Assembly (NCBI RefSeq): GCF_902167145.1
Contig: NC_050097.1
Span: forward strand, 169,166,923 to 169,230,922
DNA length: 64,000 bases
Direction: 5' to 3'
Source of the DNA: Zea mays
Taxonomy: Eukaryota > Streptophyta > Magnoliopsida > Poales > Poaceae
Position 1 is the first letter of the stretch. Each line of letters begins with the position of its first letter. This document shows, piece by piece, positions 11,600 to 21,429 of the stretch. The position numbers and the translations under genes are program-made. The notes under the pieces were generated by a model that was given only the letters and a program-made list of their open reading frames with translations, had not been told where the DNA came from and searched no databases.

Positions 11600-13306
11600 G
11601 TCGAAGTCGGCGCTGGACCCCCCCAGTGATCATATGAATGACTCCGCGATACGGCTGATCGGTGAAGTCCTCTTGCTTTGGGGCATGGGGGTGGTGGATG
11701 TTTTGTTGTTGCTGGTGTGGAGGTGGGGGTGGGGGAGGTACGATTTGTACTTCCTGGTGGTGTTGGTATGCATGGTGCGGTGGATGCGGAGCGGGGCCGT
11801 GGATGTATGGCGGAGGGGGTTGCTGATATGTGTGCGCGACAACTCTAGGGTTGTCGGCTGGTTGCGCCCGTGCCATCCTGTCTCTGGTGGCCTTCGTCTC
11901 TGGGCAGTCTCTGGTTTGGTGGGCGCAGTCTTCGCCGTGGAACAGGCAGTAAAATTGGCACGGCTGCTGCGCACGTCCCCGACCTCGACCGCGAGTTCCG
12001 TTCCCGCGGCCCTGGGGGGATATTCCTGGCGGCGAGGGGCCTCGCCAGCGGGGTGCTGGTTGGCAATGTTGTGCACTTGCTGCTGATTGCGGCCGTCTCG
12101 ACCGGAGTCTGGCTGCGAAGGCCTCGTCCACGTGCGGCTGGACTGTGGAGTGTCTTTGGGTTTCCTCTAAGACTCGACTTTGCGCTGGTGGAGCTCTTCG
12201 GATCTGGCATATTTTTCAAATAGCTGATACAACTCCTGGAGGTTCTTGGGCGGATCCCTGATGCAGTGGCTGTAAAGGACGCCGGCCCGAAGGCCGCTGA
12301 TGGCGTAGTGGATGGCGATTTGGTCATCGACCGAAGGCAGTTGCGATTTGAGGGTCAGAAACTTGCGGTAGTACTCCCGCAGAGCCTCTTTTTCCAGCTG
12401 CTTGCAGAGTGAAAGTTCAGCCAAGGCGTCGGTGTCTAGGCGGTACCCTTGGAAGTTGAGCAGGAATTTGTCCCAGAGGCTTCTCCAGGAATCGATGGAC
12501 AACGGGGGCAACCTGGTGTACCAGGTGAGGGCTGGGCCTTCGAGGGCGATGATGAATGACTTGGCCATCGTGGCGTCGTCCCCTCCAGAAGATGCAACGG
12601 CGACCTGATAACTCATGATGTACTGTGCTGGGTCAGTGCTGTCGTTGTACTTGGGATAGGTCCCTACCCAGAAGTTGGCGGGCCAAGGTGTCACTTGCAG
12701 GTGTGGCGCCAGGGGACTTCGCTCATCGAGGTAGTTGACACCTTGGAATGCCGCGGCGTGTGGGATGGCGTGGCCGCGCTGGGGGAAGTACAGGTCTTCG
12801 ACTTGTGCGCGCTGTTGCAGGGGTGGGCCGTGTTGCAGGCCGAGGTGGCCTTCGCGCTGCATTAGCGCGATCTCTTGTTCGAGCTCTTGAGCCTTCTGCT
12901 CTTCGTCGCGTATCATCTGCCGCACCTTAGCTTGTGCAGACACACGTTGGCGCTTGGCCTCAAGTATCTCTTTTTGCTTCTCGAGATTGCGGTTCTTGAT
13001 GCGCAAGGCGCGCAGTTGTAGCTGCTCTTCTGCTGAGACACTGATGACTTCGCCGTCCTCGATGACGTCCACGCCCTCTGGTGGGGCGAAGCCTGGGGGA
13101 AGTTGCGGCTGTCCTCCAGAGCTGTAGGTGCGGAGACTGCCTTCGGGAGTGGGTTGTTCGTTGCGCTGCCTCTTGCTGAGAGCGTCGTCTTCGGTGGCCT
13201 CTTGGTGGGTGGTGTCGACGAGGGCGAGGGTCTTGCCCTTTTTCTCAGCCAGCAGTGCTGCCTTCGCAGCCTCGTCAGCCTTCGAGCTAGCTTTCTTGGG
13301 TGCCAT
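11600..13306 (-). pseudogene. C gag
   Basis: The start is taken at 13306 (MAPKKASSKADEAAKA), about 40 bases from the primer site; B starts its gag similarly (MPPKKASATG). The retrotrans_gag core includes WPANFWVGTYPKYNDSTDP, MAKSFIIALEGPALTWYTRL and LREYYRKFLTLKSQLP. A stop at 12167 and a frameshift near 12050 separate it from the basic RG-rich nucleocapsid segment with the knuckle CLFHGEDCAHQTRDC (about 11950) and a Pro/His-rich tail. Confidence 0.85.
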
Positions 13307-13325
13307 CGCGGGTGGTTTTTTCGTA

Positions 13326-13346
13326 GCACGAACGGTGGGCGCCAAA
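13326..13346 (-). other. Primer-binding region of C
   Basis: Directly after the right LTR the minus strand reads TTTGGCGCCCACCGTTCG. B and E have TTGGCGCCCACC and TTGGCACCCACC in the same position, supporting a shared tRNA primer. I do not assign the tRNA. Confidence 0.7.
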
Positions 13347-13824
13347 TGTTGGAACTTGCTCTCCCGAGCAAGTTGATCCAACGGGGGAGTGAAGCAATGT
13401 AAACAGGGTTTTTGCTCGAGATGGCAATAGCTCTGTTAATCTAGCCTCTCAAGGGCACTGTGCGGGGGTATTTATAGGTATTTGAGTGCCCAGCGTCCAG
13501 TGTTAAGGACGCATGTGCCCTCAGGCACCTAGGTTATCCCCGGAATATTCCCATAAAGCGGGGTTACAGACCGTAATCACAGGAAGACCTTTACAAATTA
13601 GGCCCGTAATGCGCAGCGGCCACGCAGGGCCTATTACAATGGGCCGGATCACACGTGGGCCTCCATGTTGGACGAGGTCGCAAGATGAGACGACCTCGTC
13701 ACGGGTCTTCGTCCGGCGACGTGTGGGACGAAGGGTAAGTCTGGCGGTCGTCTTGTCTCCGTTGGTGCAGCGAGGTCGGCGAAGGCATCGAGCGAAGGGT
13801 GGCGTCTTCGCCTTCGCCCCAACA
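13347..13824 (-). repeat. Right LTR of C (5' LTR in element orientation)
   Basis: This 478-bp partner of 2383-2861 drives leftward transcription of C. A TATA-like TATTTATAG block occurs on the plus strand near 13468 in both LTRs. It is followed by the GGGTG duplication at 13825-13829. Confidence 0.93.
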
Positions 13825-14769
13825 GGGTGTTGAGGTCGCACCTTGCTCGATGATTTTCTTGGAGCCTTTGATCATCAACTCAAAGCTCACAAATTTTCCT
13901 ATCACTTCCTCGGTAGACATTAGTTTATATCTTGGATCACCACGAATTAATTGTACTTGAGTAGGGTTAAGAAAAACAAGTGATCTAAGAATAACCTTGA
14001 CCATTTCATGGTCATCCCATTTGGTGCTCCCGAGGTTGCGCACTTGGTTCACCAAGGTCTTTAGCCGGTTGTACATGGCTTGCGAGTCTTCTCCTTGGTT
14101 GAGCATGAACTGACCGAGCTCCCCCTCAATCGTTTCCATTTTGGTGATCTTGGTCACCTCGTCTCCTTCGTGCGCGGTCTTTAGTATGTCCCAAATCTCT
14201 TTTGCACTTTTCAACCCTTGCACCTTATTATACTCCTCCGGACTTAGAGAGGCGAGGAGTATAGTAGTTGCTTAGGAATTAATGTGTTGGATTTGGACGA
14301 CTTCATCCGCATCATAATCTTCATCCCCTACAGAAGGTACCTATACTCCAAATTCAACAATGTCCCATATACTTTTGTGGAGAGAGGTTAGGTGATATCT
14401 CATCAAATTACTCCACCTAGAATAATCTTCACCGTTAAACATCGATGGTTTTCCTAATGGGACGGAAAGCAATGGAGTATGTTTGGAAATACGAGGATAG
14501 CGTAGAGGGATCTTACTAAACTTCTTGCGCTCATGGCGCTTAGAAGTTACGGACGGCGTGTCGGAGCCGGAGGTGGATGGCGATGAAAAGTCGATCTCGT
14601 AGTAGACCACTTTCTTCATCTTGTTTTTCTTTTCGCCGCTCCGACGCGACTTGTCGTGTGAAGGGGATCCCTTCACCTTGTTGCCGGACTCCCCGGATGG
14701 AGCCTTCCCATGGCTTGTGGTGGGCTTCTCGCCGGTCACCATCTCCTTCTTGGTGTGATCTCCCGACAT
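13825..14769 (-). pseudogene. D gag, N-terminal part
   Basis: The start is taken at 14769 (MSGDHTKKEM), about 30 bases after the primer site. The protein has a basic Ser/Lys-rich leader, then the UBN2-type Gag core: FNGEDYSRWSNLMRYHL, EEYNKVQGLKSAKEIWDIL, and GELGQFMLNQGEDSQAMYNRLKTLVNQVRNLG. It continues to IIEQGATSTP, where element C was inserted. Two stops interrupt it, at about 14341 (TAG) and 14273 (TAA, where NSQATTILL is expected, so CAA to TAA). It is inactive. Confidence 0.85.
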
Positions 14770-14799
14770 CACTTCGAGCGGTTAGGCTCTAATGAAGTA

Positions 14800-14815
14800 C
14801 CGGGCTCCGATACCA
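14800..14815 (-). other. Primer-binding site of Copia D
   Basis: The minus strand reads TGGTATCGGAGCCCGG, one base different from the usual initiator-Met tRNA complement TGGTATCAGAGC. It sits directly after the LTR and about 30 bases before the gag start. Confidence 0.8.
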
Positions 14816-14817
14816 AT

Positions 14818-16051
14818 TAAAAGTTGCCTAGAGGGGGGGTGAATAGGCAAATCTGAATTTTATAAACTTTAAGCACAACTACAAGCCAGGGTTAGCGTTA
14901 GAAATATAATTGAGTCCGAAAGAGAGGGCGAAAACAAATCACAGGCAAATAAGAGCGGATGACACGATGATTTGTTTTACCGAGGTTCGGTTCTTGCAAA
15001 CATACTCCCCGTTGAGGTGGTCACAAAGACCGGGTCTCTTTCAACCCTTTCCCTCTCTCAAACGGTCACTTAGACCGAGTGAGCTTTCTCCTTAATCAAA
15101 CGGGTCACTTAGACCCCACAAGGACCACTACAAACTTATTGTCTCTTGCTTTAATTACAAGTGTCTTGAGAATAAGAATGGGGAAGAAGAAAGCACGATT
15201 GCAAAAGCCAAGCGACAAGAGCGACAAATAACACACGGATCACTTTCTCTCTTAAGTCACTAATCACTAATGATCACTTGTCTCAATTGTGGAACTTGGA
15301 GAGATTGGAGGCTTTGATTGTGTCTTGGAATGGATTGCTAGCTCTTGTATTGAATGTTGAAGGTTGGAATGCTTGGATGAAGTGAATGGAGGTGGTTGGG
15401 GTTGTATTTATAGCCACCAACCACTTCCTAGCCGTTGCTCCATTTATGTCGACTGCGGACGGTCCGCGCCCTTGGTCCGGACGGTCCGCCCCTGTACATC
15501 AATGGCTGAAATCGCAACGGTCAGCATTAATGGCTATATCAACGGCTATAATGCATTAAATGTGTTGTCAGATGTCAGATAAAGGCAGTCGCGGACGGTC
15601 CGGTCGTGCACCCCGGACGGTCCGCGAGGACGCTATAATTCATTTTACCGAACCCGTCACCTTCGGGTTTTTCGGTTCCTCACCTACCGGACGGTCCGCG
15701 CCTGAGGCCGGACGGTCCGCGCGTGGTCTTGGACGGTGCTTGCTCTTCCATCGGACGGTCCGCAGTAGAGACATGTGTTTTTGCATTGGTTCTGTCCGAG
15801 GGTCATTTAGGTGTCGCGGACGGTCCACCGCAAAGGCCCGGACGGTCCGCGCTTGGCCTATTTTTCCAAAAAGCTTCTCCTGTCCGAAATAATCTACGGT
15901 ATTCCGGACAGTCAATTTAGAATAGTTGTAGATGAACCTTTGTCACCTGTAGAACATATAATCTAGAGCAAACTAGTTAGTCCAATTATTTGTGTTGGGC
16001 AATTCAACCACCAAATCATTTAGGAAAAAGGTGTAAGCCTATTCCCTTTCA
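14818..16051 (-). repeat. LTR of Copia D (about 1.23 kb), rich in GGACGGTCC motifs
   Basis: On the minus strand this LTR starts TGAAAGGGAATAGG at 16051 and ends next to the primer site at 14815. On the right it is abutted by a polypurine tract and Copia 3' internal sequence, on the left by the primer site and gag, so it serves two internal regions (see findings). From about 15450 to 15860 it holds roughly nine copies of the near-palindrome CGGACGGTCCG. The exact 3' end is uncertain by a few bases because the terminal CA is not obvious. Confidence 0.8.
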
Positions 16052-16950
16052 ATCTCCCCCTTTTTGGTGATTGATGCCAACACAAACCAAAGCAAATATA
16101 TAAGTGCAGTATTGAACTAGTTTGCATAATGTAAGTGCAAAGGTTACTTGGAATTAAACCAATATTTATTTCATATGATATGCATGGATGCTTTCTTCAT
16201 ATTTAACATTTTGGACCACGCTTGCACCACTTGTTTTGTTTTTGCAAACTCTTTTTGGAAATTCTTTTCAAAGTCTTTTGCACATAGTCAAGGTAAATGA
16301 GTAAGATTTAAAGAAGCATTTTTAAGATTTGAAATTTTCTCCCCTGTTTTAAATGCTTTTCCTTTGACTAAACAAAACTCCCCCTCAATAAAATTCTCCG
16401 CTTAGTGTTTAAGAGGGTTTTAGATACTAATTTTAAAAGGGGTTATACCAATTTGAAAATTTTATCAAAAATAAGATACCAATTGAAAAACCTTCTTTTA
16501 ATACAAATTTGAAAGACTACATTTTTTAAATTGGTGGTGGTGCGGTCCTTTTGCTTTGGGCTAATACTTTCTCCCCCTTTGGCATGAATCGCCAAAAACG
16601 GATACTTGTGAGTGAAATATAAGCCCTTCCCAAACTTTCTCCCCCTTTGGCAAATAATATGTGAGTGAAGATTATACAAAATTGGAGAGCGGTGCGGAGC
16701 GATGACGAAGGATGAATAATTCGGTGGAGTGGAGTGGAAGCCTTGTCGTCGCCGAAGACTCCAATTCCCTTTCAATCTATGACTTAGCATGAAATGCACT
16801 TGAAACCACATTAGTCATAGCACATGAAAGAGAGATAATCAAAGTATAAATGAGCTATGTGTGCAAAATATCTATCAAAATTCCTAGAATCAAGAATATT
16901 TAGCTCATGCCTAAGTTTGGTAAAAGTTTGCTCATCTAACGATAAAACAA
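16052..16950 (-). mobile_element. 3' internal remnant of a second Copia (Opie/Ji-like) copy, with polypurine tract
   Basis: On the minus strand the purine tract ACCAAAAAGGGGGAGA ends at about 16054 and abuts the LTR. Upstream of it lie the non-coding, pyrimidine-rich 3' sequences typical of Opie-like elements, including two TTTGGCAAA/CCAAAGGGGGAGAAA-type blocks near 16570 and 16640. No coding domain remains. The outer end at about 16950 is an estimate, and no target duplication was found. With the LTR and D it forms an internal-LTR-internal arrangement. Confidence 0.7.
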
Positions 16951-18890
16951 CCAGCCCACCCATCTATTAATAGAGGGTTATTAGTACTTCCTAAACTACC
17001 CCTAGATACATAGAGCCTATCCACTTAGCCGAGGGCGAAATTGACCAACTTCTGGGATTTTGATCTGACAGCCACACGCTCTACACGAAGTTGCTTCGCC
17101 TCGATACACCCTTCGTGATGACGCCATGTGCCGCCTTAGATTCCTGCTGGAACCACCATCATCGAGTTTTGAGGTCAAACTCGATCGAAAACCTACCATA
17201 CGTAGCGATGATTGGTTTTTCGAGGATCAACCACCAAACCACCACGAGTATAGCACCGCATGCTCGTCCTCCACGTCCTGGACACGTGTTCCGCCAGTCC
17301 TCGACCATGCCGCCAACATGGCCCACTTTGCCACGTCCTCGTGTCGGTGTGTGTCCCAGGTGTCAGCCACTAATGCTAGTCACCTGGCAAATCTGGTCCC
17401 TCGGTTAAGTCCTAGCGTTTGTCATTCATCGCTCTCGGTCCATCGGCACGAACCCGCATGAACTTTACCTTCGCCGTGGACCACAGTACCTGTGCTCCAC
17501 GCCTGCACAACACAAGCCGAGGGACATGGTTGCACACACATAACTCACATCTGGGTTAGTATATGACTCAACTCGAGACGCTATCCGTTGACAATCACCC
17601 ATCATCAATCCAAACCATAGGAGTTTATTTTCACACAATCTTTGAGCAAGAGTTTGGTAAATCTCTTTTTCCACATGGAAACATCTTTTGCACTCGACCT
17701 GATGCCCTGTTAGAGTTTCAGAAGTAAATGTGCCCCCATTCCTTAGAGCAGCCCAACCCAAGACTCTACGGGCCTGTTTGCTTCAGCTTTTTCCTGACCA
17801 ACTTTTCTAAGAATCTGGTTGTGGAGGCAATCTTGTTGTGAGAAGAATCTGAGTATCGTGGACATTACATATGGAGGAATCCAGTTTTTCTAAGAATCTA
17901 GCTTTTTCTGACCAGCTTTTCTAAGGGTTCAGGATCTAGAAAGAGACGGATTCCTACTATTGCAACGACTCGGCCGATTCTGTATTCATGTTGATTTTGG
18001 ATGGTTTTTATTAAATCAATTCTTATAAAAGCGAGCTGAAAAGCTGAGTGTTTGGCAGTCCGCAGCAACTTCTGGTGGTCAGAAGCTAAAAAAGGCTGAA
18101 ACAAACATGGCTTACTTATAGTTTCTATAGCCTCCACGTCATCTAGAAACTACTACTAGACACTACCTCTTCAACGCAAACATCAATATTATTTAACTTA
18201 ATTTAATACTCATCTCTCTCATTGTGTCTTGGATATCGTGTTAAAACCAAGTCTTATGTAAGACCTGATTTCTTACTCTTTCTTCATTTAATTGCTTGCC
18301 ACATCATCTTTTAGCCTATATTACAGTTAAATTAATGCTACTGCTCTTATAGAATTGTGTATTGCTTCATTTTCGATGATATGGATGAGCTACCTTCTTC
18401 CGGTGTTAGGTGGATGAGAAAATGTATTCATCTTCATCTTGTGATCGTCGGCGATGATAATTTAGAGCCATAGAAAGAAAAAAAAAACGCCTCGTACCAC
18501 TAAAATAAAGTTGCCAGCACTAGGACGAGAGATGTGCAACTCTCCAAGGTTTAAGAATGATCACATGCATACTTGTCTTGTTGTGTGGTACTACTTTTTT
18601 TTCTGTATTCAGGATAGGAGGGGTGCAACTATTTAGTGACGAGAAGAAGCAAGCAACGGCCAATAGCCACTTTGTTTATAGGACATAATATTTACAGATT
18701 CAATTTTCTTTTCTGCGGTCCAAACAATCCATTTTTTTTCTATTCCAGTGGTTTGCAATCCGGTAGTTTTTTCACTTCCCTGTTCCCTCGTTTCTGCGTT
18801 TTGCACCGACCAACCAATGTTGGGCTGCCTCGTATGCGGGTTGCTGACTTGTCCACAACAAGCACATCACTTTCGTTTTCTTTTCTCCCC
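16951..18890. other. Intergenic region upstream of the ACR gene
   Basis: I see no supported gene here. Short open frames on both strands have no recognisable domain; the longest minus frame, 17465-17761, is Cys-rich at its end but matches nothing I know. A MITE-like inverted-repeat element lies at 17770-18113. The last 200 bases (18700-18893) become pyrimidine-rich and end in an acceptor-like TTTTCTCCCCCAG. Confidence 0.6.
17770..18113. mobile_element. MITE-like terminal-inverted-repeat element
   Basis: The left end GGGCCTGTTTGCTTCAGC and the reverse complement of the right end, GCCATGTTTGTTTCAGCC, match over about 20 bases with few differences. The interior repeats the phrase 'cttttctaagaatct' three times and encodes nothing. 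The sequence GGGCCTGTTTG is common at ends of grass MITEs. I did not find a clean target duplication, so superfamily and exact ends are open. Confidence 0.55.
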
Positions 18891-19150
18891 CAGGAAGATG
18901 AGTGAGAAGATGAGCAAGGAGGGATCTCGCTTTAGACCAGCGAATCCATCCACAAAGATTCCGTGCACCTCCAGCGCAGCCTCCGCTGTCTGTCCCCGCG
19001 GCCGCGGCAACCGAGCAGGAAGAGGAGGAGGATCCCGTCCTCCCAGTCTAGAGCAGCCGCTTGCAAAGCGCATCGGCGGCACGGCCGTGGATTCCGCGAA
19101 TCTGCCACCGCTTGCTGCTGCTTCTGAGACTGACACCGCCATCGCAGCTG

Positions 19151-21041
19151 ATGGGGATACCCAGCGACGGCGACGACGTGGTGCAAATCCGGCACGCCGA
19201 CGCCGCCGGCGAGCCCACCGTCGTCACCGTGAGCTGCCCCGACAAGACAGGACTGGGCTGCGACCTGTGCCGGGCCGTCCTCCTCTTCGGCCTCAGCGTC
19301 GTCAAGGGAGACATGAGCACCGACGGCCGCTGGTGCTACATCGTGTTCTGGCTGTTGCCGCGCGGGCGGCGGCCCGTGGCCGTGCCGTGGGACCTCCTCA
19401 AGGACCGGTTGCTTCAGCTCTGCCCCGTCGCGCCGCCATTCGGCTTCGGGTCCCACGACGCGTACCTCGCGGCGGCGGCTGGCCTGCAGGACGTTCCGCC
19501 TCCCGCGCCACAGCTCTTCCTGCTCAAGCTATGCTGCTTCGACCGGATGGGACTCTTGCACGGTAACGCCTCTGAATCCACCTCCGGCTGTTGCTCTGTT
19601 CTATGCCAAGTGCTAGGTTCAGTAACTACTTCATATCCGTCCAGCAAATTTGAATTTTTAATGTAAGCCAAGCAAGCACATCTGCTACTGAAGAAAAAAA
19701 GGGTCTAATTTTGGATCTTTTCGTGGGAATTCGGTGTTCCACAGATGTGACACGCGTTTTGTGTGAGCTAGAGCTCACGATCCGGAGGGTGAAGGTCTCT
19801 ACCACGCCTGATGGGAGTGTGCTGGACCTTTTCTTCATCACAGATGCCAGGTCGGTTTAGCTCAAAACACATCCTTTTCGGAGAATATTTTTTTTTCTCT
19901 CTCTCGCTAAATTCCAAGACTAATATTCTGTGATAGGATGAAAACTTGTAGCTTTTTATTTCTTCATCGACCATCTTGTCTCGGATACCAAGAATTGTCT
20001 TATTCTGTGATACGATGAAAACTAAATATTCTGGAACGGTTTCAGGGGGCTTCTGCACACAAAGAGCAGGAGAGAAGAAACCCAGGACAGACTCGAGAGC
20101 GTCTTAGGCGACTCCTTGACATGTTGCGAAATAGATCCTGCTGGCGAAGACATGGTGTCTTGCTGCCTCCAGTCCTGGGCCTGGGCTTCGCTGACGCCTG
20201 CTGTTATAGCACAGATGTTTAGCACAGCTGATCGCGTGGAGGAGCAACCGATCGGCACAAGGGGTGGTGGTGGTGGTACCATCATCTCCGTGACGATGGA
20301 CAACTCGCTTAGCCCTGCCCACACTCTTATTCAGATTCAGTGTGGCGACCATAAGGGCCTCCTGTATGATGTCATGAGGATAGTCAAAGACTGCAACATT
20401 CAGGTAACGACATGATTCAACTGAATCTAATTCGTCTCCCTCTCTCTCTCTTTTCTTTTTCAAAAAAATAAAAACAGTAAGTGAAGAAAGCAAGCAAGCG
20501 GAATCCTCCTTTGCTATCAGATTTCATATGGCCGATTCTACGCGAGCCAAAACGGAAGGTGCGAGATCGATCTGTTCGCGGTGCAGTCGGACGGGAAGAA
20601 GATCCTTGATCAGCACAGGCAGAGAGCACTGTGCTGTCGCCTGAGGATGGAGCTCCGCCGACCACTCCATGTGGCGTTGGTGAACCGAGGTCCTGACACG
20701 GAGCTGCTGGTAGCGAACCCGGTCGAGGTTTCTGGGAAGGGTAGGCCGCTGGTGTTCTACGACATCACCCTTGCTCTCAAGAATCTTCAGAGACGAATCT
20801 TCTTGGTATGGTGCTGTATATTGTGGGGGTTTTTTTTTAAAAAAAACGAGAATTATCTATCTCTTCATTCACAAGTGGCGGACTGCTGTGGTGTTTGTAG
20901 GCTGAGATTGGGAGGCACGTTGTGGAAGGCAGGGAGTGGGAGGTCTACAGATTGCACTTCGGTGAGGAGCACGAGCTCTCGTCTGCGCTGCGGAAGAAGA
21001 TTGTGGATGCAGTCACCAACATGCTGATGGGGTGGGACTGA
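19151..21041 (+). CDS. ACR9-like: ACT-domain-repeat protein (ACR9/ACR10-like), five exons, 433 aa
   Basis: Exons are 19151-19562, 19745-19850, 20046-20403, 20521-20805 and 20901-21041, all with GT-AG introns; they total 1302 bases, giving 433 aa plus TGA. The start MGIPSDGDDV matches the conserved N terminus of the plant ACR9/ACR10 clade. ACT-type segments lie at about residues 18-75 (VTVSCPDKTGLGCDLCR), 120-175 (LKLCCFDRMGLLHDVTRVL), 265-330 (IQIQCGDHKGLLYDVMRI) and 360-425 (GRPLVFYDITLALKN, EIGRHVVEGREWEVYRL). ACT domains usually bind amino acids or related ligands; the exact role of this clade is inferred, not shown here. All exons are open with no disabling change. It is the only clearly functional host gene in the window. 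Confidence 0.93.
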
Positions 21042-21429
21042 TGGCACTGCTGCTGCTGCCGTGCCTCGGTCTGAAACATTATGCTTAGTGTTCTTCCAGA
21101 AACTAACCTATTTGGTGCAAGCAAAGAAGAAACAACTGATCTCTATCTCTTAGATGCAGCGGTTTTCAGCTAATGCAGAGACCATGAAACCTTTGGTTAT
21201 CTAAACATGCACTAGGAACCGGGGTCCTACTACTTAGTGGGCACCAGACCTGATGTATATGCATATACTGAAGCATGATCAAGAGTCATGTGTGGCATAT
21301 ATATACCATTTTGTCTTTGTCAGAAATCGAGTTCTTCATCAGTACACAAGCACACAAAAAAAACACGTAGAACAGATGTTGGGAGATGGAAGAGTTGTAC
21401 TTCTGGATGATTACAAAATATGAAGTGTA
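21042..21429 (+). other. 3' flank / 3' UTR of the ACR gene
   Basis: About 390 bases without coding potential separate the ACR stop codon from the LINE. An A-rich stretch occurs near 21357, but no polyadenylation site is certain. Confidence 0.5.

Larger units (their letters stand above)
2383..13824 (-). mobile_element. Complete Tat-lineage Gypsy retrotransposon C, inserted in Copia D
   Basis: Paired LTRs (2383-2861 and 13347-13824) start TGTTGGAAC and end CCCCAACA. Both flanks carry the target duplication GGGTG (2378-2382 and 13825-13829). Transcription is leftward: primer site next to the right LTR, gag (about 13306 to 11600), protease, RT, dual RNase H and integrase (about 11580 to 7685), a tandem-repeat zone (about 7460 to 7040), then an antisense spliced gene on the plus strand (3200-6811). 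The archaeal-type second RNase H and the extra antisense ORF place it in the Tat group. All sense ORFs carry stops. My by-eye LTR comparison gives about 17 differences in 479 positions. Confidence 0.93.
1..16051 (-). mobile_element. Copia LTR retrotransposon D (Opie/Ji-like, SIRE/Maximus lineage), interrupted by element C and cut by the window edge
   Basis: On the minus strand the order is LTR (16051 to 14818), Met-tRNA-type primer site (14815 to about 14800), gag (14769 to 689) and the start of pol (about 660 to 1). The rest of pol and the 3' LTR lie beyond the left window edge. The long coiled-coil Gag with a CCHC knuckle, the order protease then integrase, and the purine tract next to the LTR are typical of Opie/Ji-type Copia elements. 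A complete Gypsy element (C, 2383-13824) is inserted in gag. Across that insertion the Gag frame rejoins exactly once one GGGTG duplication is removed. Several stop codons make this copy inactive. The family name is from recognition only. Confidence 0.88.

Noticed and set aside
11598..12086. 162-aa and other plus-strand frames in 11500-12200
   Set aside because: They are shadows of the Pro/His-rich and RG-rich Gag tail of C on the minus strand.
18932..19671. Minus-strand frames of 85-174 aa over the first ACR exon
   Set aside because: The region is GC-rich, and the plus-strand exon matches a known protein family with conserved splice sites.
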